Shown: positions 8,396-15,879, counted from the first letter of the stretch. The stretch is 23,546 nt of DNA from a virus (IMGVR_UViG_3300011013_001803:1-23546), one strand, 5' to 3'. The notes: generated from the sequence alone by a model not told the origin. A program made the numbers and translations.

Positions 8396-9969
8396 TAGTG
8401 GAAAATCCTCTGTCCAGATCCGTCGTATATCTCTAGACCAGCCATTGCGCTTTCAAACTTCCAGTTCTCGCTTGGCTGACGGTTGGTCATCTTGAGGTAA
8501 ATCGCGTGGCCTCGTACGTTCGGCCTCTTGAGGTTGTTCCGGCCCTCATAGACAGTCGTAGTGTAAACCGGGGATGAATTAAATGCTTCTTCCGCCGATG
8601 GGCCAACGTACACCTCGCAAAGGACTGGGTATGAATCTTTGGCCAGCACAACTTGTAATTCGGTCATCTTCTGACCGCTTGAACCTGGCTGCTTAAGTGG
8701 ACCGAATAGCACGTGGGAGTCGATCGCTGTGCCGTCATCGTCCTTGGCAGCCATGTCGATCTTGCGAAGGTAACCATCCCTACCTCCCAGGATGATCACT
8801 CGGTCATCTGGGTCGTCACCGTCAAATAGGTGCACCGCAATGGGGTCGAAGTTCGTGTTGCCAAACACGTCCATAAACCATGAATCGTTGCGGGCGTCGT
8901 AGTAGTAGTGCGTGGTCGCCGCAGCCGTCAGGGGCGTGATGAACACGTGCATTCCCTGAGTGCGATCGTCCCACTCCAGATTCACCACCACGTTCTCGAT
9001 GTCAATGGTTGACAGCCTCTCATCAATGACCGTGGATGTGAGGCGTTCTACCCCAGTGGCATCTGGGGTCATCCGATACACGCCACCACGACTTCCAAAG
9101 AAGTACATGTTTCCCTGTGGGTCTCGGGTATGGGGGCTGCCGAACAGCATGCCGGTCGTGTTGGTCACGTTGTCGATGCGGCCACCAGCCATCGGATCGC
9201 CAACCATGCGGGAGATGCTGTGATCGCCACCGAATACCAGTATGTCGTCCTCGATGGAAATCAAGGCGGTAATCGAGTCGCCAACCTTGCCAGCTTCACT
9301 GTTGGCGCCGCTCATCGCCTGTGTTTCCACCACAACGGTTGGTGAATAGTCAAAGTCTGTAGCGTCACCGACGGCACTCATGAACCAGTTCGCTGGGTCT
9401 TTCGGGAGTCCGGCGAGACAGATGCGGCCACGGTAGGTGCAGATCAGTCGTGGCTTGTACGTCCCGTCGTTGGGCATCGTGCCGGCTGATGCTGTCCATG
9501 CACTCACTGTATCGGTGGTCATGTTGTAGAGCTTTTCGCTGCTCGAATCGGCGAAATAGACCTTATCGAACAACTGTGCCATCTGGATTATCGGTGCCGT
9601 CGATAGCAAAGCATTGCTGCCACTTGTGGGCGTAGCGAATGCTGCTGTCGTGAACGTGTTAACGTCCCCGGCACAGACCGCAATTCTCTTGATGTCGCGA
9701 GTGGGAAGCGTCGTCGCCGAATAGGCCGCATCCTTGGCAAAAGCCGCACTGAACAGGCCCTGGATGTGATTGGCCCCGCCTTCGTGCTGGGCGCTGAGGT
9801 ACTTGGTGAGTCCAGCACGCTGTGAGCCGCGAGATCGACCGCTTGTGGGGTCAAAGGCCCTGACGTTTTGGAGCTTAGCAGAAGTGTCGGGACGCTGGCC
9901 ATTAAAGGCGAATGCTTCGTTGAGTCCAGAGTAGGGGAACCGAAGCTCGGCGAAAGATCGTCTCGGCAT
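8395..9969 (-). CDS. Tail hub / packaged-DNA stabilization protein, P22 gp10-like, 524 aa
   Basis: A 524-aa beta-rich protein with recurring blade-like segments: LYNMTTDTVSAWT, PRLICTYRGRICLAG, ISIEDDILVFGGDHSISRM and MYFFGSRGGVYRMTPD. This pattern is typical of the beta-propeller tail hub (nozzle) proteins of podoviruses, such as P22 gp10, which plug the portal-tail channel and hold packaged DNA. The ATG at 9969 has GGAGG six bases upstream, an excellent start, 15 bp after the previous stop. Its position after the adaptor and small beta-rich genes and before the internal proteins fits a podovirus tail. The family call rests on pattern and context, not on an alignment. Confidence 0.7.
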   Translation of the reverse strand: MPRRSFAELRFPYSGLNEAFAFNGQRPDTSAKLQNVRAFDPTSGRSRGSQRAGLTKYLSAQHEGGANHIQGLFSAAFAKDAAYSATTLPTRDIKRIAVCAGDVNTFTTAAFATPTSGSNALLSTAPIIQMAQLFDKVYFADSSSEKLYNMTTDTVSAWTASAGTMPNDGTYKPRLICTYRGRICLAGLPKDPANWFMSAVGDATDFDYSPTVVVETQAMSGANSEAGKVGDSITALISIEDDILVFGGDHSISRMVGDPMAGGRIDNVTNTTGMLFGSPHTRDPQGNMYFFGSRGGVYRMTPDATGVERLTSTVIDERLSTIDIENVVVNLEWDDRTQGMHVFITPLTAAATTHYYYDARNDSWFMDVFGNTNFDPIAVHLFDGDDPDDRVIILGGRDGYLRKIDMAAKDDDGTAIDSHVLFGPLKQPGSSGQKMTELQVVLAKDSYPVLCEVYVGPSAEEAFNSSPVYTTTVYEGRNNLKRPNVRGHAIYLKMTNRQPSENWKFESAMAGLEIYDGSGQRIFH

Positions 9970-9984
9970 CGCTGCCTCCGTGGC

Positions 9985-10437
9985 TTATCCAGCCGCGAAG
10001 ACAAAGCACTGCGCGGCATCGGTGGTAGAAAGATTCCTCACCCGAATGGTGTCGATCTTATCAATCGTACCGCCACCGAAGTTGACTGTGTAGTTCGCGT
10101 AGCTGGTGTCGTCGGGAATCACCATCGGTCGACCCAGAACGCCATCTTTGCCTGTGCCACCCAGGAACTTGGTGGCCGCCACCTCGCCGATCGAGGCGTC
10201 ATCGTCCGTTACGAACTCAACGTGCAGGTCATAATCCGCCTGCAACCACAAGAACTTGAACTCGAACTGCAGCGTGCTGTCGAACACCTTGACCGTGCTG
10301 GAGGTACCAACGGCGAACGTCTGCATGAACGGCTTAGTGACGCCCGTGATCGAGTAATCCTCGCTGGACGAACCGAAGTCGTAGACCACTCCGTTGATCT
10401 CGACGAATCCGTGTGCCTGGTACCGAAGAACGGCCAT
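9985..10437 (-). CDS. Beta-rich virion structural protein, 150 aa
   Basis: The ATG at 10437 has GGAG seven bases upstream, and a dispersed palindrome lies immediately before that site. The protein is rich in Val, Thr, Phe and Gly and has alternating strand-like segments (FVEINGVVYDFGSS, TLQFEFKFLWLQADYDLHVE, TIDKIDTIRVRNL), suggesting a single beta-sandwich domain. There is no signal peptide, membrane segment or catalytic motif. Between the adaptor gene and the tail hub gene, a minor head-tail or tail component is the natural inference. I do not recognise the family. Confidence 0.75.
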   Translation of the reverse strand: MAVLRYQAHGFVEINGVVYDFGSSSEDYSITGVTKPFMQTFAVGTSSTVKVFDSTLQFEFKFLWLQADYDLHVEFVTDDDASIGEVAATKFLGGTGKDGVLGRPMVIPDDTSYANYTVNFGGGTIDKIDTIRVRNLSTTDAAQCFVFAAG

Positions 10438-10449
10438 GTTGTACTCCGT

Positions 10450-10464
10450 GGGGTAATTTACCCC
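10450..10464. repeat. Dispersed 15-bp palindrome, copy 5 (intergenic)
   Basis: GGGGTAATTTACCCC fills most of the 28-bp gap between the stop at 10466 and the ATG at 10437, directly ahead of the GGAG ribosome-binding site. Confidence 0.9.
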
Positions 10465-10465
10465 G

Positions 10466-10804
10466 TTACCTGTGACCAGCCGTGACTTTGCCAGTTACCG
10501 CTGCACCGCCAGCAGCCAGCGTGACGACAACATCGCTTCCCAGCTTGTTGTCCGACAGAGGCGGGTCGAACACCAACTGTTCCGTCATCACTGCACCGAT
10601 GTCCAAATTGAGATACGTCACGCTATTGATCGTCACCAGCAGGTTCCCGCCAGATGGGGCACCACCTTCGTACGAATACGCTATCCAGTCAATGCACGGG
10701 TACTCGGTGTCGTCGTACGCGATTGTCGCCACCGCTGCCGTGTTGGCCGCTGGAGCGTGCACGGTGGTCTTTGCTTCAGACGTTGTATTTGGAAGGGATT
10801 TCAT
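10466..10804 (-). CDS. Small beta-rich virion protein, 112 aa
   Basis: The ATG at 10804 follows the stop of the adaptor gene (10807) by two bases, so translation is probably coupled; the ribosome-binding site itself is weak. The sequence is Ala/Val/Thr-rich, with strand-like stretches (LLVTINSVTYLNLDIGAV, SDVVVTLAAGGAAVTGKVT), and resembles small beta-sandwich phage structural proteins. No catalytic motif or membrane segment is visible. Context suggests a minor head-tail or decoration component; identity is unknown. Confidence 0.7.
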   Translation of the reverse strand: MKSLPNTTSEAKTTVHAPAANTAAVATIAYDDTEYPCIDWIAYSYEGGAPSGGNLLVTINSVTYLNLDIGAVMTEQLVFDPPLSDNKLGSDVVVTLAAGGAAVTGKVTAGHR

Positions 10805-10806
10805 CG

Positions 10807-11577
10807 CTATGGTCCGTCGTAGTATTGACCGTTGTAGGTGACGCGGTGATTGTCACTGATGAACCGGCGACTGTCGCCGTCACTGTTGTCGGAATTGTAC
10901 CCGACGAAGGTGCCACGGTGCCGACTATCGTCTACCGCTACCGCGGCGGCCAGTTGCTCCTGGAACGTCACGCTGTGGACACCCTTCTCGTTGTTGATCC
11001 GCAGTTCCGCCACAGCAAGGCATGACGAGAGGATTAGCTCTCCGAACTGAGGGCCACCGTAGGGCACTGGACGCTCATTGCTCAGTTCCGCTGGGGCGAT
11101 CTTGACTGGCAGATTGAGCGTGTATTCCTGGTCCGGCTTGGGCCAGAGCATGATCTTGTTGCGGTGCTCTTCAACGCCAGGGTGATCCTTGGGGCAGAAC
11201 GCGAACAAGAGTGGATAGCCACTGGATCCGGTCTGGTTGGCCTCTCGCATGTAGAGGATCCGCTGTGGGCCCGTCTTCTCCACTGGGTTCCAGCTATTGT
11301 CGTCCTTGCTGTACGTCAGATTGTCGTACACGTCAACGACTGTAGCGGGGAGCGTGTAGTCGTCCTGGCTGCTGTCCACTTTGAGCTTGTGGAATGGTTG
11401 CAGCCAGGACCACTCGTGGCCGTTCTGGGGCCAGTACGCTTGGCGACAGCCACCATTGATCACATCCAGAACGTCAACGTCTTGCTCGGTATCGTGGTCC
11501 TCTGGCTCTCGGCCGTAGCCAAGATAGCGACCAACCTCTCGCCGCAAGACGTTCAGATCGACTGTGATTCCAGGCAT
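10807..11577 (-). CDS. Putative head-to-tail adaptor protein, 256 aa
   Basis: The N-terminal ~60 residues are helical (LNVLRREVGRYLGYG, then DVLDVINGGCRQAYWP), followed by GHEWSWLQP and a beta-containing middle (DDYTLPATVVDVYDNLTY). The rest includes a helical stretch, GELILSSCLAVAELRIN. This helix-rich N-terminus followed by a beta insertion, and the position after coat and before tail hub, match podovirus adaptor or tail-tubular-A-type proteins (P22 gp4, T7 gp11), whose rings join portal to tail. The ATG at 11577 lacks a strong Shine-Dalgarno, and a dispersed palindrome sits 12-26 bases upstream. The family assignment is an inference from layout and residue pattern. Confidence 0.6.
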   Translation of the reverse strand: MPGITVDLNVLRREVGRYLGYGREPEDHDTEQDVDVLDVINGGCRQAYWPQNGHEWSWLQPFHKLKVDSSQDDYTLPATVVDVYDNLTYSKDDNSWNPVEKTGPQRILYMREANQTGSSGYPLLFAFCPKDHPGVEEHRNKIMLWPKPDQEYTLNLPVKIAPAELSNERPVPYGGPQFGELILSSCLAVAELRINNEKGVHSVTFQEQLAAAVAVDDSRHRGTFVGYNSDNSDGDSRRFISDNHRVTYNGQYYDGP

Positions 11578-11588
11578 AAGTCACCAAC

Positions 11589-11603
11589 GGGGTAAATTAC
11601 CCC
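11589..11603. repeat. Dispersed 15-bp palindrome, copy 6 (overlaps a stop codon)
   Basis: GGGGTAAATTACCCC. The palindrome supplies the TAA stop (11597-11599) of the 156-aa gene and lies just upstream of the adaptor ATG at 11577. Confidence 0.9.
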
Positions 11604-12067
11604 ACCACCGGGGCTTCTGGCTGGACGAAGCGAATCCTGTCCAGATTGAACGATCGTTCGTCCACGTCGCCTTCAATGATAACTCGGACCTGCTTCTCGG
11701 TCTTTGACACTAGCGATGAGATACGCCATTCGTCGCGGAAGAGGACTTCCACTGGGTCGCCAGGCTGCATGTCGGTAAGTGCCTTGGCCATAAGGGTGGC
11801 CTCACGGAGCTTCTTCTCGTCAGCATCCTCTTTGACCGCAATGCGATCGGTCTTGTAGAGGCAGTACGCCAGTTCCAGGTGGCGGTCCTCCATCGGGGCA
11901 TTGAGGTTGAGCCCCTGACGTGTCCGCATGTTGCGAACGACGAAATAGACCTCGACGAGCTTCTTGCCAAGTGGCTTGCTCTCGTCGTGAGGATGGATTC
12001 CCATCATGTGACGCAGCCACTGTGCGTCCTGAGCGGGGATCATGTCTGCTGTTTGTTCTCTTGCCAT
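11597..12067 (-). CDS. Conserved-looking phage protein with C-terminal small beta-barrel, 156 aa
   Basis: The ATG at 12067 is preceded by AAAGGAAGG at good distance. The first ~100 residues are helical and charged (QDAQWLRHMMGIHPHD, KKLREATLMAKALTDM). The last ~50 residues (PGDPVEVLFRDEWRISSLV, then VRVIIEGDVDERSFNLDRIR) look like a small SH3/Tudor-type barrel. The first base after a strong intrinsic terminator region belongs to its leader, so it is transcriptionally separated from the decoration gene. A head-completion or assembly role is possible from its position between decoration and adaptor genes; I do not recognise a named family. Confidence 0.8.
   Translation of the reverse strand: MAREQTADMIPAQDAQWLRHMMGIHPHDESKPLGKKLVEVYFVVRNMRTRQGLNLNAPMEDRHLELAYCLYKTDRIAVKEDADEKKLREATLMAKALTDMQPGDPVEVLFRDEWRISSLVSKTEKQVRVIIEGDVDERSFNLDRIRFVQPEAPVVG
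11648..11659. repeat. 12-bp palindrome GAACGATCGTTC, copy B
   Basis: A perfect 12-bp palindrome within the C-terminal codons of the 156-aa gene, identical to the core at 8134-8145. Confidence 0.45.
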
Positions 12068-12084
12068 AGTGCCTTCCTTTAATG

Positions 12085-12140
12085 AAAAAGGCCGGCTCCA
12101 GGCCGAAAAAGGAAGGCTTTTTCAACCGTGGAGACCGGCC
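12085..12140 (-). terminator. Intrinsic terminator after the decoration gene
   Basis: On the minus strand GGCCGGTCTCCA (12140-12129) pairs with TGGAGCCGGCC (12100-12090), 11 pairs with one bulged base, followed at once by TTTTTC. The loop itself carries a second hairpin (GAAAAAG/CTTTTTC). It lies between the stop at 12154 and the ATG at 12067 and should cut coat and decoration mRNA from the downstream tail genes. Confidence 0.75.
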
Positions 12141-12153
12141 CTGTATCGACAGA

Positions 12154-12990
12154 CTACAGTTGGGTGGCCAAAGCGACCCAGTCGCAGTCCACTGTAAAAG
12201 CGGTAGCGGCACTTGCGCCGGCACCCATAACGATTCCCATTTCTTCTTCGTCGGGGAACGTGGCTGCTGCCATATTGGTCAGCGTCACGTACGTGCCAAG
12301 ATCGGCACCATCCATGAAGAACGAAATCTTGTTCGCGTCAGCGGCACCTGGCCGATAGATGAAGCCAAGCTTCACCCACGTGGCAGCCACCAGGGCGGTG
12401 CTGAACGTGGCGAGGCTCACTGCCGTCTGGCCTTCTTTCTTGTAAACCACCGTCATCGCGTCGCCATCACCTTCGGCAACGTAGAAGCCAATGTGGTCTT
12501 TGTCAGCGATGGCACCAGCGGCGTCGGTGAAGAAGCTGTCAGCCGCCACGTTCTCTTCAGCCAGGCCGAAGAAGAAGCGATGGCCGTTAGCCACTGCCGG
12601 GAAGCGGAACCGACCTTCCATGATGACGATCTTGTCCGTGCCGGAGGTCGTCACGCCGCGGCTGATCCGACTCTGGACGCTGGTGATGCTGCCATACTGA
12701 GCCACAACCTGGTCGTTGTCGGTGGCCGAGGTGTCGAACTGCAGCACGCCAGTTGGCTCGCCCGCCATAGCGGCAATGGACCCACCCGTGTCTTCAAACG
12801 ATCGCCAGCCACCACTCGCTGAGCGATAGGTACCGACGTTTAGAGCGACCGAACCGTCCCAGCCAAGGAACGTGTCATAGGTCAACTGGAACCGTTCTTG
12901 TTCGTAATAACGCCACAGAAGCGGCGACGGCATGGGTTGCGACTCGGCACCCGCGTAGCGAGTCCGAAGGCTAGTGATGTTTGGAAACAT
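12154..12990 (-). CDS. Concanavalin/LamG-fold putative capsid decoration protein, 278 aa
   Basis: I start at the ATG at 12990 (MFPNITSLRTRYAG), which has GGAG at seven bases. The same frame can be opened to 13146, but those extra 52 residues are Arg/Pro-rich, cover the intergenic palindrome and lack a ribosome-binding site. From residue ~60 on, the protein shows the strand pattern of a jelly-roll lectin-like domain: IVIMEGRFRFP, FFFGLAEENV, HIGFYVAEGDGDAMTVVYKK, WVKLGFIYRP, ISFFMDGADLG and the closing DCDWVAL. Sitting directly after the coat gene and before a terminator, it is probably made in bulk with coat protein and binds the capsid surface or host glycans. The fold call is from pattern; the role is inferred. 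Confidence 0.75.
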   Translation of the reverse strand: MFPNITSLRTRYAGAESQPMPSPLLWRYYEQERFQLTYDTFLGWDGSVALNVGTYRSASGGWRSFEDTGGSIAAMAGEPTGVLQFDTSATDNDQVVAQYGSITSVQSRISRGVTTSGTDKIVIMEGRFRFPAVANGHRFFFGLAEENVAADSFFTDAAGAIADKDHIGFYVAEGDGDAMTVVYKKEGQTAVSLATFSTALVAATWVKLGFIYRPGAADANKISFFMDGADLGTYVTLTNMAAATFPDEEEMGIVMGAGASAATAFTVDCDWVALATQL

Positions 12991-13159
12991 TCGTTTCTCC
13001 AAGGGAAAGGGGCGGATTGGCCGATTACGCCGCAGCCCTCCTGCGGTCCTATTTAGGCTGATCCCAGCTACAAGCTGACGCCAAGGGTTAGTCCAATCCG
13101 TTCGGCCGTCCTGAGCCACGCGGGGTAATCTACCCCGCTGACCCAAGCACTACGGCGGT
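12991..13159. other. 169-bp coat-decoration intergenic region with palindrome and hairpin
   Basis: No credible gene. It holds palindrome copy 7, a small perfect hairpin (CCGCAG/CTGCGG, 13030-13046) and the GGAG ribosome-binding site of the decoration gene. Its length is unusual for this compact operon, so extra control or an internal promoter is possible, but no clear promoter is visible. Confidence 0.5.
13122..13136. repeat. Dispersed 15-bp palindrome, copy 7 (after coat gene)
   Basis: GGGGTAATCTACCCC with flanking GC pairs giving eight-base arms (13120-13138). It lies 24 bases past the coat gene stop. Confidence 0.9.
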
Positions 13160-14206
13160 TTAGTTGTCGATGTAGATCACCGCGTTGGCGCGACGATTGA
13201 TGCACACGAAGTTGTACGTGATGTACACGAAACACTCGAACAGGTTCGGCTGGTGCGGGGCTCGCATGGGCTCCGTTTCTCGCAGGTTGTCACCCTTGAG
13301 AATGGCCGGCCAGAACGTTCGGTGGTTGACCATGTAGATCGGGTTGTTGCCATCAGAATCAAGCTGGGGAACCCAGATGATCGGATGGTTCTTGAACACC
13401 ATCTGGCCGTCCATCGAGGCGATGTCGCGACCGAGGTTTTCGTTTTGGCCTTCGCCAACGTCTTCAACGTCGCTGATAGTCGACTCGTTGACGTAGAGGC
13501 GGTAGTTGTTCCCCTTCTCGCCACGGTACTGCGGAATGCTGACCGGAGACTTGAAGTTGATCTTCCGATGGGCGGTGCGCAACTTCTTGATCGCGTCAGC
13601 CTTGCTGAGCGTCGTGTAGTTGGCACTCCAGTTTTTGAAGTTGGGGCTGGCCGTGAGGTCGATGCCGCCAACGGTGGTGTGGCCAGTCGGAGCTCCACCA
13701 GTGAATCCACCGGCTGGAGTCGTGTTGCTTTTGACGATCCAGTACGGAAGGCCATAGGGGTCCACGGTGTCCGTCGTGCCAGGTGCCGTCCATGACTTCT
13801 GCTCAATCTCTTCGACCAAGCTGATCATGGCGTCGGCGCGACGCTGCTCGATGGTGTCCACGATGGCTGAGCCACCACGGTTCATCAGCACGTCCGAACG
13901 GTACTCAAACGCCCAAGAGGTCTCGGCGTGGATCCAGTCCACTCGTACCTGCTTGAGGATCTCTGGCACGTTGGCGTTCGACGTATCGAACAACCCGACG
14001 TGCTTGGCTGCGTTGGAAAGCTTGTTCAAGAGGTTGCGCTGAATGCCGCGACCGTCCTGAATCATCACCTTGTCTTTTTTGAACCACTTCGGGACGACTT
14101 CATAGTCCTGAAGGGTTTGGGCAATATTTTCAAACTTGAGCGGGCCAAGGTCGTCCAGCGTACCGGCGACGAGGTCGACAAGTTCATTGGCTGTTAATTG
14201 AGCCAT
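13160..14206 (-). CDS. Major capsid protein, HK97-fold type, 348 aa
   Basis: Length, position directly after the scaffold gene, and content fit a major coat protein. An N-terminal helical arm is followed by an E-loop-like region, then segments such as ETSWAFEYRSDVLMNRGG, TIEQRRADAMISLVEEIE and a Gly/Thr-rich central stretch. The second half alternates strands and helices (YRLYVNESTISDVEDVGEG, GQMVFKNHPIIWVPQLD, NPIYMVNHRTFWPAILKGD). The C-terminal FVYITYNFVCINRRANAVIY is the usual last strand of phage coat proteins. The ATG at 14206 has GGAG eight bases ahead. A 36-bp gap separates it from the scaffold gene with no terminator, so the two are co-transcribed. Confidence 0.8.
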   Translation of the reverse strand: MAQLTANELVDLVAGTLDDLGPLKFENIAQTLQDYEVVPKWFKKDKVMIQDGRGIQRNLLNKLSNAAKHVGLFDTSNANVPEILKQVRVDWIHAETSWAFEYRSDVLMNRGGSAIVDTIEQRRADAMISLVEEIEQKSWTAPGTTDTVDPYGLPYWIVKSNTTPAGGFTGGAPTGHTTVGGIDLTASPNFKNWSANYTTLSKADAIKKLRTAHRKINFKSPVSIPQYRGEKGNNYRLYVNESTISDVEDVGEGQNENLGRDIASMDGQMVFKNHPIIWVPQLDSDGNNPIYMVNHRTFWPAILKGDNLRETEPMRAPHQPNLFECFVYITYNFVCINRRANAVIYIDN

Positions 14207-14242
14207 TCGCTAATCTCCGAATGCCTCACTCAGCCACGGGGA

Positions 14243-15328
14243 TTACAGATCCTGTGTGGCTTGTTCCCAGGCCGCGATGGCACTTGCTCGACCTGAAGGC
14301 CTTGCAGATCGCGTGGGGCGAGCTGCTTTGGGCGTCTTGGTCTTCTGCACTTGCTTAGCGGCCTGCTGCTGCGAGGCTTGGGTTACTTGGTTGGGAAAGG
14401 ACATTGCCACAACCGTTGCCGCGAGGTGCTTCAGCGGCGGCGGGGCCATTCCCCGCTGCAGGTAACTATTCCGCGCTTCAATCACCTTGGCGTTTACCAT
14501 CGCAACAGTGTTGTGCTGCAGTGAGCCAGGGGGATTGTTGGCCGGATCCACACCGAATAGCGGCTGATACTGCTCACCCATGCCCTTGAGTACATCATGG
14601 ACTTGGGATTGCTCAGCACTCTGCTGATTCTGCTGGAACTGACCGTGCAGTTGAGTCGCGAATTGATTGACATGTTGGACGTAGCCAAACATCTCGTTCA
14701 TCTGCGACTCATAGTCTTGCCTTAGCTTCTCGGCCTGGTTGTGGTTGTGCTCAGCCATCGCCTGGAGTTGTTGAGACATAACTGGATCAACATCGTCAGG
14801 GTTGAAGCTGAACTGAAACCTCTCAAGCTCTGGCGGCTGGTACGGTTGCTGCGGCTGTTGCTGCTGCGATACCTGTTGCTGGGGCTGTTGAGGTTGCGGT
14901 GCCTGTTGCCACTGTTGCGGCATAGGCGGCTGTGGTCCCCACTGACCGGGCATGAGCATTTGAAGTTGCGACTGAATCGCTTGCTCCATGGCCTGTGGCG
15001 AACCGAGTGCACGGGCTTGAGCTTCGGACATGCCAAAACCTGCTGCTCGTTGCAACACTTCAGGGGTAAACCCATCAGCCGGATTAGCGTCGGCTGTTCC
15101 CTGTGGGTCTTCACCTCGCGGTGGTGTACCTAGTGTATCATCGCCGGCGTCTAGTGGCTCATCGTCACCAGTTCGGCGGTCCCGCTGGATCCCTTCACCT
15201 TCTAGCCACGCGGACTCTCCGTCGGCGGGATTGGTGTTTTGCGGCTCGTCGCCTGGAATCTCTGATCCAGCGTCGTACTCAGCAGCGGCTTCTAGAGCGT
15301 CCTGCTGCTCTTGTAGTGATTGGGCCAT
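14243..15328 (-). CDS. Capsid scaffolding protein, 361 aa
   Basis: An acidic N-terminus (residues ~10-85, many Asp/Glu/Gly/Pro) is followed by a long Gln/Pro-rich low-complexity region (~125-165), then a Gln-rich helical coiled coil (~175-245). The C-terminus is strongly basic (KQVQKTKTPKAARPTRSARP), the usual coat-binding tail of phage scaffolds. This composition directly upstream of the coat gene is characteristic of scaffolding proteins that template procapsid assembly and then leave. The ATG at 15328 has GGAG eight bases upstream and a palindrome about 30 bases further. No protease motif is visible, so scaffold removal may be by exit rather than self-cleavage. Confidence 0.8.
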   Translation of the reverse strand: MAQSLQEQQDALEAAAEYDAGSEIPGDEPQNTNPADGESAWLEGEGIQRDRRTGDDEPLDAGDDTLGTPPRGEDPQGTADANPADGFTPEVLQRAAGFGMSEAQARALGSPQAMEQAIQSQLQMLMPGQWGPQPPMPQQWQQAPQPQQPQQQVSQQQQPQQPYQPPELERFQFSFNPDDVDPVMSQQLQAMAEHNHNQAEKLRQDYESQMNEMFGYVQHVNQFATQLHGQFQQNQQSAEQSQVHDVLKGMGEQYQPLFGVDPANNPPGSLQHNTVAMVNAKVIEARNSYLQRGMAPPPLKHLAATVVAMSFPNQVTQASQQQAAKQVQKTKTPKAARPTRSARPSGRASAIAAWEQATQDL

Positions 15329-15359
15329 GACAAATCTCCGGTGCCTTCCTTTTGGGAGC

Positions 15360-15374
15360 GGGGTACTTTACCCC
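15360..15374. repeat. Dispersed 15-bp palindrome, copy 8 (upstream of scaffold)
   Basis: GGGGTACTTTACCCC, the only copy with a CTT centre. Arms extend to eight bases (15358-15376) and, across a two-base bulge, to GGGA/TCCC (15354-15382). It lies 32 bases upstream of the scaffold ATG. Confidence 0.9.
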
Positions 15375-15413
15375 GCGTTCCCAGAGATTATTGGCCTAGA
15401 TTGCCTGTCTTGT

Positions 15414-15773
15414 CTACCAGTTGTCAGGCTGGGCGCCACCGTAACCGCAGTTTCGGTCAGCCAGACCGATTGCTTTGCAGTGCTCTCGGCGGTGCTTTTG
15501 GTCCGTCCACACAGGGTCGCCGTTCTCGTTGTAGAACGTCGGAACCCCTGCGGCTTCACATGCCTCCATCGCCTGATGTCTCAAGTCGGGATGAACGCCT
15601 GCTGCTATCTCGGAGACCATCGGATACGTGGCCTGGGTGCGAGCTCGATTGACGCCAGCGAGCTTGACCCCGTGATCCTTACACCACTTTTTCTGGGATT
15701 TGGTCAACTTGGTCGGATCGGTGGTCTCGACCTCTTTGCCGTCAATCCACACGAATGTTCGCTTAGTCGTCAT
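15414..15773 (-). CDS. Conserved-type phage protein between portal and scaffold, 119 aa
   Basis: The ATG at 15773 lies inside the end of the 37-aa gene, overlapping it by 11 bases in another frame. The N-terminus is Lys/Thr-rich (GKEVETTDPTKLTKSQKKW); the C-terminal half reads VPTFYNENGDPVWTDQKHRR and then GLADRNCGYGG. This N-E-x-G-x-P-V-W/F-x-S/T-x-x-x-R-R pattern recurs in small phage proteins of unknown role encoded near the portal. Cysteines and histidines are few and not spaced as a clear zinc site. An accessory head-assembly role is inferred from location only. Confidence 0.75.
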   Translation of the reverse strand: MTTKRTFVWIDGKEVETTDPTKLTKSQKKWCKDHGVKLAGVNRARTQATYPMVSEIAAGVHPDLRHQAMEACEAAGVPTFYNENGDPVWTDQKHRREHCKAIGLADRNCGYGGAQPDNW

Positions 15774-15876
15774 CTTTCTTCTCAGCCTTTTTGGTGGCCT
15801 TCTTCGTGGCCTTCTTGGTTTCTTTCTTCTCAGCCTTGGGGGCTACGTTCTTCTTTAGGCGACCGGGGAATGGCAT
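15763..15876 (-). CDS. 37-aa Lys/Ala-rich histone-H1-tail-like mini-protein
   Basis: The ATG at 15876 lies three bases after the portal stop, with AAGGA seven bases ahead inside the last portal codons. The TAA is at 15763-15765. The product is MPFPGRLKKNVAPKAEKK followed by three KKA[T/E]-type units and ending in three Asp. Such Lys-Ala-Thr repeats are typical of histone-H1-like tails and other nucleic-acid-binding basic peptides. Its spacing, ribosome-binding site and overlap with the next gene argue for a real gene in the portal operon. Possible roles are DNA neutralisation or binding to an acidic virion partner such as the scaffold N-terminus; neither is shown by the sequence. Confidence 0.75.
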   Translation of the reverse strand: MPFPGRLKKNVAPKAEKKETKKATKKATKKAEKKDDD

Positions 15877-15879
15877 AGC

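Noticed and set aside
12082-12822. Plus-strand frame of 246 codons
   Set aside because: Starts in the terminator and runs antisense to the decoration gene; the minus frame has the jelly-roll pattern and a ribosome-binding site.
12991-13146. Upstream extension of the decoration gene to 13146
   Set aside because: The extra residues are Arg/Pro-rich, cross the palindrome and lack a Shine-Dalgarno; the ATG at 12990 has GGAG.
15063-15074. GGGGTAAACCCA as another palindrome copy
   Set aside because: Only the left arm matches; the right arm is shifted and short, so it looks like chance in coding sequence.
15030-15878. Plus-strand frame of 282 codons
   Set aside because: Covers the antisense of the scaffold start, the 119-aa and the 37-aa genes together; no ribosome-binding site.
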